This document shows, piece after piece, positions 7,576-12,699 of a stretch of 12,699 nucleotides of DNA. Source of the DNA: JBBSEZ01 sp038239195 (GTDB lineage Bacteria; Planctomycetota; Planctomycetia; Gemmatales; Gemmataceae); NCBI GenBank assembly GCA_038239195.1, contig JBBSEZ010000295.1, forward strand, positions 1-12,699, given 5' to 3'. A program made the position numbers and the translations under genes. The notes under the pieces are model-generated. The model was given only the letters and a program-made list of their open reading frames with translations, had not been told where the DNA came from and made no database searches. Within the stretch, counting starts at the first letter, position 1, and each line of letters starts with the position of its first letter.

Positions 7576-7805
7576 CACTCGTCCCCCAAACCAAGGAATT
7601 CCCGAGCCTTCTCGCGGAGGTCCTCCATCGTGAAGTTGCCGCGGTCGTTCTGCGTCCGGCAGTCGCCGGGTTCCTTACATTCGCGGAAAAGGAGCCCGTG
7701 GTCCTCGTCCATGCCGCGGTCCTTGAACTCATCGACGATCGCGTCCACCTACCGTAAGTCGCGCTTCCTGCTCACGAGGACACCGTCAGGTAACACGGAG
7801 TGACG
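7575..7805 (-). pseudogene. Remnant of a toxin-like C-terminal domain with an in-frame TAG
   Basis: Translated on the minus strand, the frame reads HSVLPDGVLVSRKRDLR, then TAG (7751-7749), then VDAIVDEFKDRGMDEDHG, LLFRECKEPGDCRTQNDRG and NFTMEDLREKAREFLGLGDE, and ends in TGA at 7577-7575. Protein-like sequence on both sides of the TAG in the same frame suggests a point mutation such as CAG to TAG. The pattern F.eC K..GD..T.NDRG.FT..eL..kA.EFLG recalls small C-terminal domains at the ends of polymorphic-toxin or Rhs-type proteins, but I am recalling this pattern rather than matching it to a database. Re-initiation at GTG 7748 could still produce about 57 aa. It is too short for the ordinary gene list and is coupled to the following small gene. 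Confidence 0.5.
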
Positions 7806-7971
7806 AGGCTTCACAAGACGCAGGGCTGTGCAGGACGTTCTTATCGTACCGCCAAAGGGTGCCGCGCAGACCAGGTCATTGTTGCGGGCGGCACGGCGGT
7901 TCGAATGGGGCGAAGAGTGACCGGCCCCCACTCCACCTTCCCTTTCCTGCCCGGGCAACCAGGCGACTTGC
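7806..7971. other. Short non-coding stretch
   Basis: This is 166 bases between the toxin-like remnant and the stop of the WD40 gene. Frames on either strand have poor protein character and I see no strong dyad or promoter. It may hold the unrecognisable 5' part of the remnant gene. Confidence 0.4.
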
Positions 7972-8478
7972 TTACTCGCCGAGCGTGTCGGCGGGGGGGA
8001 CCGCCCACAGCTTGCAACTCTTGTCGTAGCTCCCCGAGACCAGCGTCCTCCCATTCGGGCTGTACGCCACCGACATTACCGATTTCACGTGCCCCCTGAG
8101 GGTGGTTCGCTCCTTGCCCGTCTTCGCATCCCAGAGCTTGATCGTCCGATCGTCGCTGCCCGACGCCAGCGTCTTCCCGTCCGGGCTGTACGACAGGGAG
8201 TACAGCCCGGACGCGTGCCCCTCGAGAGTGCCTTTTACGTTGCCCGTCTTCACGTCCCAGAGCTTGACCGTCTTGTCGCTACTCCCCGAGGCGATTGTTC
8301 TGCCGTGGGCATCGAAGGCGACGGAGAAGACACATTTCGTGTGCCCCGTAAACGTGTAAGGGAGCGGCGGATGCCGAGCCGGCGGTGCCGGGGCCGAGAG
8401 CGCCCCCGCAGTTGCCCCCAGACAGCCGAGCAGGGAAAGCACCAGTCGCGTTCGCGTTTCTCTGCTCCAAGAGTGCAT
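7972..8478 (-). CDS. Short exported WD40-repeat protein (three repeats)
   Basis: This encodes 168 aa from ATG 8478, with AAGGAA about seven bases upstream. The N-terminus has basic residues then a hydrophobic stretch (RLVLSLLGCLGATAGALSA), giving a signal peptide; LLGC at residues 16-19 could be a lipobox. Three WD40 repeats follow, each beginning with a GH dipeptide and ending in a KLW motif: about 45-75 (TIASGSSDKTVKLWD), 87-117 (TLASGSDDRTIKLWD) and 129-159 (TLVSGSYDKSCKLWA). WD40 propellers normally need six to eight blades, so three blades imply an internal deletion, assembly with another chain, or a non-functional remainder. Planctomycetes have many WD40 proteins, and recombination between near-identical repeats is a plausible way to lose blades. 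Partner and function are unknown. Confidence 0.85.
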   Translation of the reverse strand: MHSWSRETRTRLVLSLLGCLGATAGALSAPAPPARHPPLPYTFTGHTKCVFSVAFDAHGRTIASGSSDKTVKLWDVKTGNVKGTLEGHASGLYSLSYSPDGKTLASGSDDRTIKLWDAKTGKERTTLRGHVKSVMSVAYSPNGRTLVSGSYDKSCKLWAVPPADTLGE

Positions 8479-8527
8479 CCTGTGTTCCTTGACGCCGGGC
8501 GACTCGGGTCGCCGGGCCGGGGTGGCG

Positions 8528-8706
8528 TTATTTCTTCAGGGTCGTGAGCCTGAAATCGGAGAACACGGCCTTGAGGTGGCCCTCGGCCGTCGCCTCGGGA
8601 CAACGCCCAGCTTCAGTCACTGTGGGAGTCGGCCTCGTCGGGGCTCGTTCAGGGGCGCCCACTTCTTGCCGTCCTAGCTGGACTTCATCGCGAGCATGCC
8701 CCACGC
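8528..8706 (-). pseudogene. Eroded 3' end of a DUF1349/concanavalin-like domain gene
   Basis: Minus-strand translation gives AWGMLAMKSS, a TAG (8676-8674), DGKKWAPLNEPRRGRLPQ, a TGA (8619-8617), LKLGVV, then after a frame change EATAEGHLKAVFSDFRLTTLKK and TAA at 8530. The pieces fit in order the end of exported lectin-like domains: a 'sxDGKkW.pl' strand, a 'vkvGvva' strand and a final 'vxFsDFrLt' strand. Two stops plus one frameshift in 180 bases mark it as dead. The 5' part cannot be followed beyond about 8706. It lies 50 nt upstream of the WD40 gene in the same orientation. The DUF1349-type label is an inference. Confidence 0.6.
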
Positions 8707-8808
8707 AACTCGCGATGACCAACTTTCCGTGGGGCCCGGGCGAGCTGGTCGAGGCTGGCAGCGACAGAGGCCCCAGAGAGGCCCTCGGCACTGCGATTGG
8801 ATCGAGGC

Positions 8809-8832
8809 CTGCTGAGCACTCACCCTCAGCAG
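8809..8832 (-). terminator. Dyad overlapping the end of the receiver gene
   Basis: CTGCTGAG at 8809-8816 and its exact reverse complement CTCAGCAG at 8825-8832 flank an 8-nt loop. The structure includes the response-regulator stop codon. There is no T-tract, so terminator activity is only a suggestion. Confidence 0.3.
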
Positions 8833-9191
8833 TGTCGCCGGACGGCTTCGAGCAGATCATTGAGGTCCACCGGCTTATCCAGGTAGCCTGCCGCACCGAG
8901 GTCGGCGGCACTCTCGGGCAGGCCACCCGCCCCAGAGACCAGGACGACGGGGATGGAGGCAAGGGCCGGGTCTTGCCGCTGCTGGCAGCGGAACTCCCAG
9001 CCATTCATGCCCCGCAGAGAGAGGTCAAGCAGGATGAGGTCGGGCGACCCATCGCCCCGCAGGTATTCCAGGGCCTCGTGGCCGTCCGCGGCCCAGCCCA
9101 CCCGGTAGCCCTTCAGTTCGAGCAGGGCGGTCAGGGGGCCCCGGAGGGCGACAGCGTCCTCCACGAACAGGATGTGCTTGGCGTCTGCCAT
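8826..9191 (-). CDS. Stand-alone response regulator receiver (CheY-like)
   Basis: This 121-aa single-domain receiver starts at ATG 9191, with GAAGGG about eight bases upstream. All key positions are present: acidic pair Glu11-Asp12 (ILFVEDA), phospho-acceptor Asp56 (DLILLDLSLRGMNGWE), the hydroxyl switch residue Ser86 (VVLVSGAGG) and Lys106-Pro107 (YLDKPVDLNDLL). Length is normal for a receiver with no output domain, so it would signal through protein contacts or relay phosphate. Loop 4 (GAGGLPESAADLGAAGYLDKPVD) resembles receivers of hybrid kinases. No histidine kinase lies in the window. It has its own putative promoter upstream and is followed by eroded sequence, so it is likely monocistronic. 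Confidence 0.9.
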   Translation of the reverse strand: MADAKHILFVEDAVALRGPLTALLELKGYRVGWAADGHEALEYLRGDGSPDLILLDLSLRGMNGWEFRCQQRQDPALASIPVVLVSGAGGLPESAADLGAAGYLDKPVDLNDLLEAVRRHC

Positions 9192-9266
9192 CGGTCGGCC
9201 CTTCGGGGAACGGCGTCGGCCGTGAGGGGGTGAGTGGCTGAAGAACCGGGGGGCGGGTGGTGGGAG

Positions 9267-9316
9267 GAGCGTTCACGCTCTCTAGACATGGTAGGCTGGC
9301 ACCTCGCGATAGTCAA
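9267..9316 (-). promoter_or_regulatory. Putative promoter and operator-like dyad for the receiver gene
   Basis: On the minus strand TTGACT (9316-9311, 5 of 6 to the -35) is followed after 17 bp by TACCAT (9293-9288, 4 of 6 to the -10). Around and just after the expected transcription start is a perfect dyad GAGCGTTCACGCTC (9267-9280), a possible operator or leader hairpin. The leader before ATG 9191 would be about 90 nt. Confidence 0.4.
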
Positions 9317-9602
9317 ATCAACGCATGCTGCCATAATGATGTTCCAAGATGTCCTTGGCCGAAGCAGGCAGCGCCGGGCCACCTCCCGCTGACGCGGGGC
9401 GCTCGCGAGGCCCACAAGCCCGGGCAGCAAAGGCCGCGTTGAAGAGGGTTGTTTGGCGGCCGGCTTCGAGGCGGCCGACGGCCTCGATGCCGGCCGGCCG
9501 CCTCGCTCGACCTTCTTTTCAGAAGAGGCCGCAACGAACGGCCGAGCCCGCCCGCAGAAGGAGGAAGCTGTGAGGCGCGACCATCTTCGTTCGGTTTCCC
9601 GA
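9317..9602. other. Gene-free region with palindromes
   Basis: No convincing gene lies between the receiver promoter and the stop of the propeller gene. Two dyads stand out. One is cccgc-tgac-gcggg at 9385-9398. The other is a GC-rich inverted repeat cgaggcggccg (9467-9477) with cggccgcctcg (9495-9505), which overlaps a second pairing ggcggccggc (9455-9464) with gccggccgcc (9493-9502). These two pairings share the right arm and so are mutually exclusive. They may act as a terminator for the minus-strand propeller gene, about 100 bases after its stop, or be intergenic repeats. Confidence 0.5.
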
Positions 9603-10664
9603 TCATTCCTTGGGCGGCACGAACTCCGCCCCGTACAGCTGCGCCGACCTCCTCCCGTCGCGCGTCGAGGTCCACATCAGCCGCTTGCCGTCCGGGCTGA
9701 ACACCGGCAGCACGTCCGCCCCGGGCGCATAGGTCAACCGAACCTTCTTGCCCGTATCGACGTTCATCCAGTACAGGTCGTAGTTGGGCCGACCGAAGAC
9801 GCTGTGGTCGGCGGCGGTGTAGACCACGTGCTTGCTGTCCTTGTACCAGTACGGCGCCCAATGCACCCAGTTCAGGTCGTCGGTCAGCGCGCGCTCGCCC
9901 GTGCCATCGACGTTGATGACGAAGAGCTGGAGGTGGTCCTTCTTCTTGCGGTCGGAGCGGAAGATCACGCGCTTCCCATCGGGCGAGAAGAACGGCCCGC
10001 CGTTGTAGCAGCCCGGCGCTTTCGTGAGCTGGCGAACGTTGCCCCCGTCGCGATCCATGACGTAGAGCTCGAGGTTCTTCTCCCCGCTCCGGTTGGAGCA
10101 GAAGACGATCTGCTTGCCGTCGGGCGAGTAGCTGCCCTCGGCGTCGTAGCCTGGCGACTTCGTGAGGCGGCGCAGGCCCCTCCCGTCCGGGTTGGCCTCG
10201 AAGATCTCGAACGTGCGGTCGAAGTCCCAGACGTAGCGGCGGCGCTTCTTGGTCTTGGCCTCGACCTCGCGCTGGCGCAACTCCTCCGCGTAGTGCTTCT
10301 TGGCGTCGGGATCGAGGTGCGTGCTGGCGAAGATGATCTTCTTGCCGTCGGGCGAAAAGAAAGAGCAGGTGGTTTTGCCCGTGCCGGGGCTGATGCGGCG
10401 AAACCGGCCCGTGGCCAGGTCCTGGGTGAAGATCTGGTAGAAGGGGTTGCCGCTGCCCTTCTCCTCGGCCTGGAAGATGACCGTCTTGCCGTCGGGCGCG
10501 AAGTAGCCCTCGCCGGCGCGGACGAACGCGGTGTCGCTGGTGACCTGGCGGATGTTCTTCAGATGAGCCGACTCAACTTTCTTCCAGTCGATCTCCTTGG
10601 CGGGCGGTTTCGGCGGGGGTTGCGAGGGTGAGGAGAAGGCGAGGACGGCGAGCAGCGAGAACAT
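9603..10664 (-). CDS. Exported TolB-like (PD40) beta-propeller protein
   Basis: This 353-aa protein starts at ATG 10664 with AGGAG about seven bases upstream. A short hydrophobic N-terminus (MFSLLAVLAF) and a Pro-rich linker indicate export. PD40/TolB repeats are spaced through the protein, with PDGK at residues 57-60, 105-108, 181-184, 228-231 and 324-327 and a degenerate one at about 275-278 (KDSK), each followed by a strand such as VIFRSDR or IVFCSNR. This makes six blades, a complete propeller. A charged helical insertion (about 118-146, HYAEELRQREVEAKTKKRRR) separates blades 2 and 3. The N-terminal DPP-type enzyme and C-terminal peptidase domains found in some relatives are absent. Likely role is periplasmic or envelope binding; a Pal-type partner is not in the window. 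It is divergent from the next genes, with 107 nt between starts. Confidence 0.9.
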   Translation of the reverse strand: MFSLLAVLAFSSPSQPPPKPPAKEIDWKKVESAHLKNIRQVTSDTAFVRAGEGYFAPDGKTVIFQAEEKGSGNPFYQIFTQDLATGRFRRISPGTGKTTCSFFSPDGKKIIFASTHLDPDAKKHYAEELRQREVEAKTKKRRRYVWDFDRTFEIFEANPDGRGLRRLTKSPGYDAEGSYSPDGKQIVFCSNRSGEKNLELYVMDRDGGNVRQLTKAPGCYNGGPFFSPDGKRVIFRSDRKKKDHLQLFVINVDGTGERALTDDLNWVHWAPYWYKDSKHVVYTAADHSVFGRPNYDLYWMNVDTGKKVRLTYAPGADVLPVFSPDGKRLMWTSTRDGRRSAQLYGAEFVPPKE

Positions 10665-10714
10665 GCGCGAGCTCCTGATGCGGGCCCTTGATCGAGGCGG
10701 GCTTTTCCCCCACC

Positions 10715-10720
10715 ATTATA
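10715..10720 (-). promoter_or_regulatory. Perfect -10 element for the propeller gene
   Basis: The minus strand reads TATAAT at 10720-10715, about 45-50 bases before ATG 10664, in otherwise GC-rich DNA. The expected -35 position does not match consensus well, so the promoter call is tentative. Confidence 0.4.
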
Positions 10721-10771
10721 GAAGAAGGCGCGTTCTCTTGCTCCTGTCCTCTCTCGCGGGGTATCGCACTC

Positions 10772-11383
10772 ATGTTCTCGGCGACCTGGGGCCTGTTCGC
10801 GGAGTTGCCGACTATTCCGGGCCTGAGCGAGCGCGACACGCTGCTGGCGCTCGGCGGGGCCGTCGTGGCCGGGCTGGTGCTCCTGTTGCTGGTCGTGATG
10901 TTCCTCTCCCGCCGCAAGGGGCGGAGCGACCCGGAGGGCGGGCTCGCCGAAGACCTGGCCACCTATCCGCCGGCGCCCGGCGAACTCGGCGACTATCGCG
11001 TGAGCGTGCTGACTCAGCCGGGCCGGCTGCGCCTGGTGGTCCTGGCGCCGGTCGGCAAGAAGCCGCTGGGCGAGCCGGAGGCGGTTCTGGGGCAGGTGCT
11101 GCGCGGGCTGGGCGACGTGGCGGAGGCCGACAAGCCGCGCATCCGCATCTGGCCGCCGCAGTTGAGCAGCCAGGGCTTCGCGCCGACGTTCTTTCGGCTG
11201 ACGAAGCGCCCGGGGGCCGAGGGCCAGCCGTCGCGCTGGGTGCTGCTGGCGGGGCCGGCGCGGGCGGGGGACGTGCCGGTGCTGCTGGGCCTGGCGGTCC
11301 TCCTGGACGCCCCGAGCAAGCTGGGCCGGATGACGCTGGGCGAGCTGGAGTGGGCCGAGGCGCTCGACGTCGAAACGATGTGA
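10772..11383 (+). CDS. Single-pass membrane protein, first of a tandem paralogous pair
   Basis: I chose ATG 10772 (203 aa) over the upstream in-frame ATG 10688. The extra 28 residues overlap the intergenic region and the opposite-strand -10, but the ribosome-binding site before 10772 is weak, so the start is uncertain. Residues 23-45 form one transmembrane helix (LLALGGAVVAGLVLLLLVVMFL) followed by RRKG, predicting a short outside N-terminus and a cytoplasmic C-terminal domain. That domain has a beta strand (GRLRLVVLAPVG) and shares with its neighbour the motifs WPPQLSSQGF (127-136), SRWVLLAG (154-161) and LGRM. I do not recognise the family; it may be specific to planctomycetes. It is the first gene of a plus-strand cluster with the paralogue 61 nt downstream and an HNH gene after that. 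Confidence 0.8.
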   Translation: MFSATWGLFAELPTIPGLSERDTLLALGGAVVAGLVLLLLVVMFLSRRKGRSDPEGGLAEDLATYPPAPGELGDYRVSVLTQPGRLRLVVLAPVGKKPLGEPEAVLGQVLRGLGDVAEADKPRIRIWPPQLSSQGFAPTFFRLTKRPGAEGQPSRWVLLAGPARAGDVPVLLGLAVLLDAPSKLGRMTLGELEWAEALDVETM

Positions 11384-11444
11384 GCGACTTTCGCGAACAT
11401 GGCACCGGAACGCCGTGTCGTCTGGGTAGCGAGGAGCAAGGGCG

Positions 11445-12101
11445 ATGGATGAAGTCCGCAAGGCACTGGCCCCGCTGACCGACTGGATGCCGCCGGAGGT
11501 TCGCGACCTGCTCCCCCTCGAGGCGTGGTGGTCGGCGATGCTGGTCGCCGCCCTGCTGGGGCTGCTCCTCGCCGCCCATCTGCTGCGCGGGCTGTGGCGG
11601 GGCGCGTTCAAGCGCCCGCGGCGCGAGGTCGATTGGGACAAACCGCTGCGCGAGGTGCTCGCGGAGTGTCCGCTGCCGGCCCGGCCGCCCGGCGAGCGCG
11701 AGTTGCTGGCGTATCACGTCCCGGTGCGCGTGCGGCTGGTGGTCGTGGCGCCCGGGGGCAAGGACGTCGACGTCGATCCAGAGGCCGTCGAGGCGTTGCT
11801 GGATCGCCTGGTGCCGGGGCTGACCGAGGTGGCGCTGAACGATCAGCCGCTCCTGCGCGTCTGGCCGCCGCAACTAAGCCATCAGGGATTCATCAACGCG
11901 TTCCATCGGTGTACGATCAAGCCCGAGCGCGACGAGCAGCTGTCGCGCTGGGTGCTGCTGGCGGGGCGGGCGGCGATCGCGAAACAGCCCCTGTTCTTCG
12001 GCCTGGGCCTGTGGGCGGAGCAGCCGAACACGCTCGGGCGCATCAACGTCGAGCCGCAGCAGTGGCTCGACGTGCTGCGGTTGAGGCCGACGGAGAAGTG
12101 A
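11445..12101 (+). CDS. Single-pass membrane protein, second paralogue
   Basis: This is 218 aa, starting at ATG 11445 with AGGAG about nine bases upstream. A predicted transmembrane helix lies at about residues 28-50 (AWWSAMLVAALLGLLLAAHLL), followed by basic residues (RGAFKRPRR), so the C-terminal domain is predicted cytoplasmic. It aligns with the preceding protein through RVRLVVVAPGGK, RVWPPQLSHQGF (138-149), LSRWVLLAG (166-174), GLGLWAEQ and LGRI, so the pair arose by duplication. It differs in a longer linker (EVDWDKPLREVLAECPLPARPPGE). No catalytic motif is recognised; it may be a scaffold, or the two proteins may form a heteromer. The stop is 5 nt from the HNH start, and the ribosome-binding site of the HNH gene lies within this gene's end. 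Confidence 0.87.
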   Translation: MDEVRKALAPLTDWMPPEVRDLLPLEAWWSAMLVAALLGLLLAAHLLRGLWRGAFKRPRREVDWDKPLREVLAECPLPARPPGERELLAYHVPVRVRLVVVAPGGKDVDVDPEAVEALLDRLVPGLTEVALNDQPLLRVWPPQLSHQGFINAFHRCTIKPERDEQLSRWVLLAGRAAIAKQPLFFGLGLWAEQPNTLGRINVEPQQWLDVLRLRPTEK

Positions 12102-12106
12102 CGATC

Positions 12107-12406
12107 ATGCGAGAGCCCGAAATCGTTCCCTGCTCGCTGTGTGGCCGGGGCTTCACGCGCCCCACCCTGACCAAACACCACTGCCTGCCGCGCAGCAAGG
12201 GCGGGACGGTGGAAGACGTCGAGCTGCTGTGCGGTCAGTGCCACGGCATGGTCCACGCGACCTACACCAACGGCACGCTGGCGGCGGTCTACCCGACCAT
12301 CGACGACCTGCGCCGCGCGCCGGAGCTGGAGAAATACCTGCGCTGGGTGCGCAAGCAGCCGGCCACGCGCCGCACGCGCAACGCGCGACGGCGGCAGCGG
12401 ATCTGA
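12107..12406 (+). CDS. Small HNH endonuclease-like protein
   Basis: This 99-aa protein starts at ATG 12107, with GGAGAAG (12091-12097) about nine bases upstream inside the previous gene. The zinc-ribbon HNH core has CSLC (Cys9, Cys12), HH at 24-25 (TKHHCLPRSKGG), then ELLCGQCHGMVH with Cys42, Cys45, His46 and His50. The usual central Asn of the 'NLvpLC..CH' segment is not clearly present (VEDVELLC: Asp37/Val38 occupy that region), so the motif is HNH-like with a possible substitution. The second half (TIDDLRRAPELEKYLRWVRKQ, then a very basic RRTRNARRRQRI tail) fits nucleic-acid binding. Similar stand-alone HNH proteins of about 95-100 aa are widespread with unknown targets. It is in an operon with the paralogous membrane proteins. 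Confidence 0.85.
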   Translation: MREPEIVPCSLCGRGFTRPTLTKHHCLPRSKGGTVEDVELLCGQCHGMVHATYTNGTLAAVYPTIDDLRRAPELEKYLRWVRKQPATRRTRNARRRQRI

Positions 12407-12428
12407 AAGGACCAACCAGCAAGGCAAA

Positions 12429-12560
12429 GAAGAGGAATTAGCCACAGATGAACACAGATAAACACGGATAAGACAACAGAGGTCGGAGAGCTTCTCTGCC
12501 CGCTCTGCTTCTTTCTTCCATCTGTGTTCATCTGTGTTCATCTGTGGCTAATTCCTCTTC
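12429..12560. repeat. Imperfect inverted repeat of the 'gccacagatgaacacagat' type
   Basis: The left arm 12429-12459 is the exact reverse complement of the right arm 12530-12560 (31 bp); extension to 12469 and 12520 adds 10 bp with two mismatches. The loop is 50 nt. The arms are built from short tandem units around cagatgaaca/cagataaaca. Repeats of this wording recur between genes in many GC-rich bacterial genomes, and they give spurious reading frames. It may be a non-autonomous mobile element or a terminator for the HNH operon, starting 22 nt after its stop. Confidence 0.85.
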
Positions 12561-12568
12561 GGGCGCAT

Positions 12569-12699
12569 TCAGGGTTTGTCGGCCACAGGGGCACCAACGA
12601 TTGGTGCCGCAAAAGCCAGGGAGTGAAGGTGTTGCAATCTGCCAGCCTTGGCGAACGAGCGAAGCATGAGCATGGCTTCGGCGCTCTGCTTGTGCCAGA
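12569..12699 (-). CDS. Partial 3' end of a minus-strand gene, possibly a transposase
   Basis: A minus-strand frame enters from the right edge and ends in TGA at 12571-12569. The visible end is about 42 residues: WHKQSAEAMLMLRSFAKAG, RLQHLHSLAFAAPIVGAPVADKP. The WxxxxAEAMLxLR run resembles the last helix of some transposases such as ISKra4-like, where an AxA.L.LR motif lies near the C-terminus, but 42 residues do not settle this. An 8-bp stem hairpin (ggcaccaa at 12590-12597 with ttggtgcc at 12601-12608) lies inside its 3' end. The gene begins outside the window. Confidence 0.4.
   Translation of the reverse strand, partial: WHKQSAEAMLMLRSFAKAGRLQHLHSLAFAAPIVGAPVADKP

Noticed and set aside
8528..9004. 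A 158-aa minus-strand protein spanning the receiver end and the lectin-like remnant
   Set aside because: Its first part is an out-of-frame reading of the receiver gene. Only its last 20 or so residues belong to the eroded domain, so it was annotated as a pseudogene instead.
9453..10631. A 392-aa plus-strand open frame opposite the TolB-like gene
   Set aside because: It is low in complexity (Val, Ala, Leu, Arg) and mirrors the PD40 repeats. The minus strand has a signal peptide, ribosome-binding site and regular PDGK repeats.
11882..12541. A 219-aa minus-strand open frame beginning MNTDEHRWKKE
   Set aside because: Its start is made of the inverted repeat at 12429-12560, and the rest is antisense to the HNH gene and the second paralogue. 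This is a common artefact of such repeats.

Overview
The window looks like chromosomal DNA of a planctomycete. The strongest sign is the adjacent pair of a DUF1587/1595/1592/1588/1585 cytochrome-c-like protein and a Tat-exported DUF1552 protein, an arrangement typical of Planctomycetes and related lineages. High GC in the housekeeping-like genes, many exported proteins with beta-propeller repeats and a small WD40 protein fit this. No rRNA, tRNA or CRISPR array was seen.

Layout. Bases 1-3863 (+): a hairpin, a putative promoter, then a two-gene operon (785-aa PSD-type c-type cytochrome protein and 445-aa DUF1552 protein, overlapping by 4 nt). Bases 3901-5427 (-): an N-acetylneuraminate lyase/dihydrodipicolinate synthase family enzyme preceded by a small lipoprotein gene, with a nested inverted repeat between them that ends almost at the lyase ribosome-binding site. 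Bases about 5500-7810: a lower-GC accessory patch of broken or mosaic genes. It holds (+) an ADP-ribosyltransferase-like C-terminal fragment joined to an unknown domain, a 42-bp direct repeat with internal dyads, and (+) an ImmA/IrrE-like gene that has lost its peptidase end and carries a frameshift. These run into (-) a small intact protein coupled by a TGATG overlap to a stop-interrupted upstream reading frame, an arrangement that resembles a toxin/immunity pair.

Bases 7972-9191 (-): a three-repeat WD40 protein, the eroded 3' end of a DUF1349/concanavalin-like gene, and a stand-alone response-regulator receiver with its own putative promoter and dyad. Bases 9192-9602 carry no gene but hold palindromes. 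Bases 9603-10664 (-): an exported TolB-like beta-propeller protein. Bases 10772-12406 (+): two tandem paralogous single-pass membrane proteins sharing a WPPQLS(S/H)QGF motif, followed by a 99-aa HNH nuclease-like protein; the last two are translationally close. Bases 12407-12699: a 132-bp imperfect inverted repeat of the 'gccacagatgaacacagat' type, then a partial minus-strand reading frame cut by the window edge.

Integration: the left operon probably encodes cell-envelope proteins of the planctomycete PSD/DUF1552 type, of unknown biochemical role. The lyase may serve amino-sugar or keto-acid catabolism. The centre reads as a decaying conflict/defence-type hotspot (ART-like, IrrE-like and toxin/immunity-like remnants). 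The most intriguing intact unit is the tandem paralogue plus HNH cluster at 10772-12406, whose function I cannot assign.
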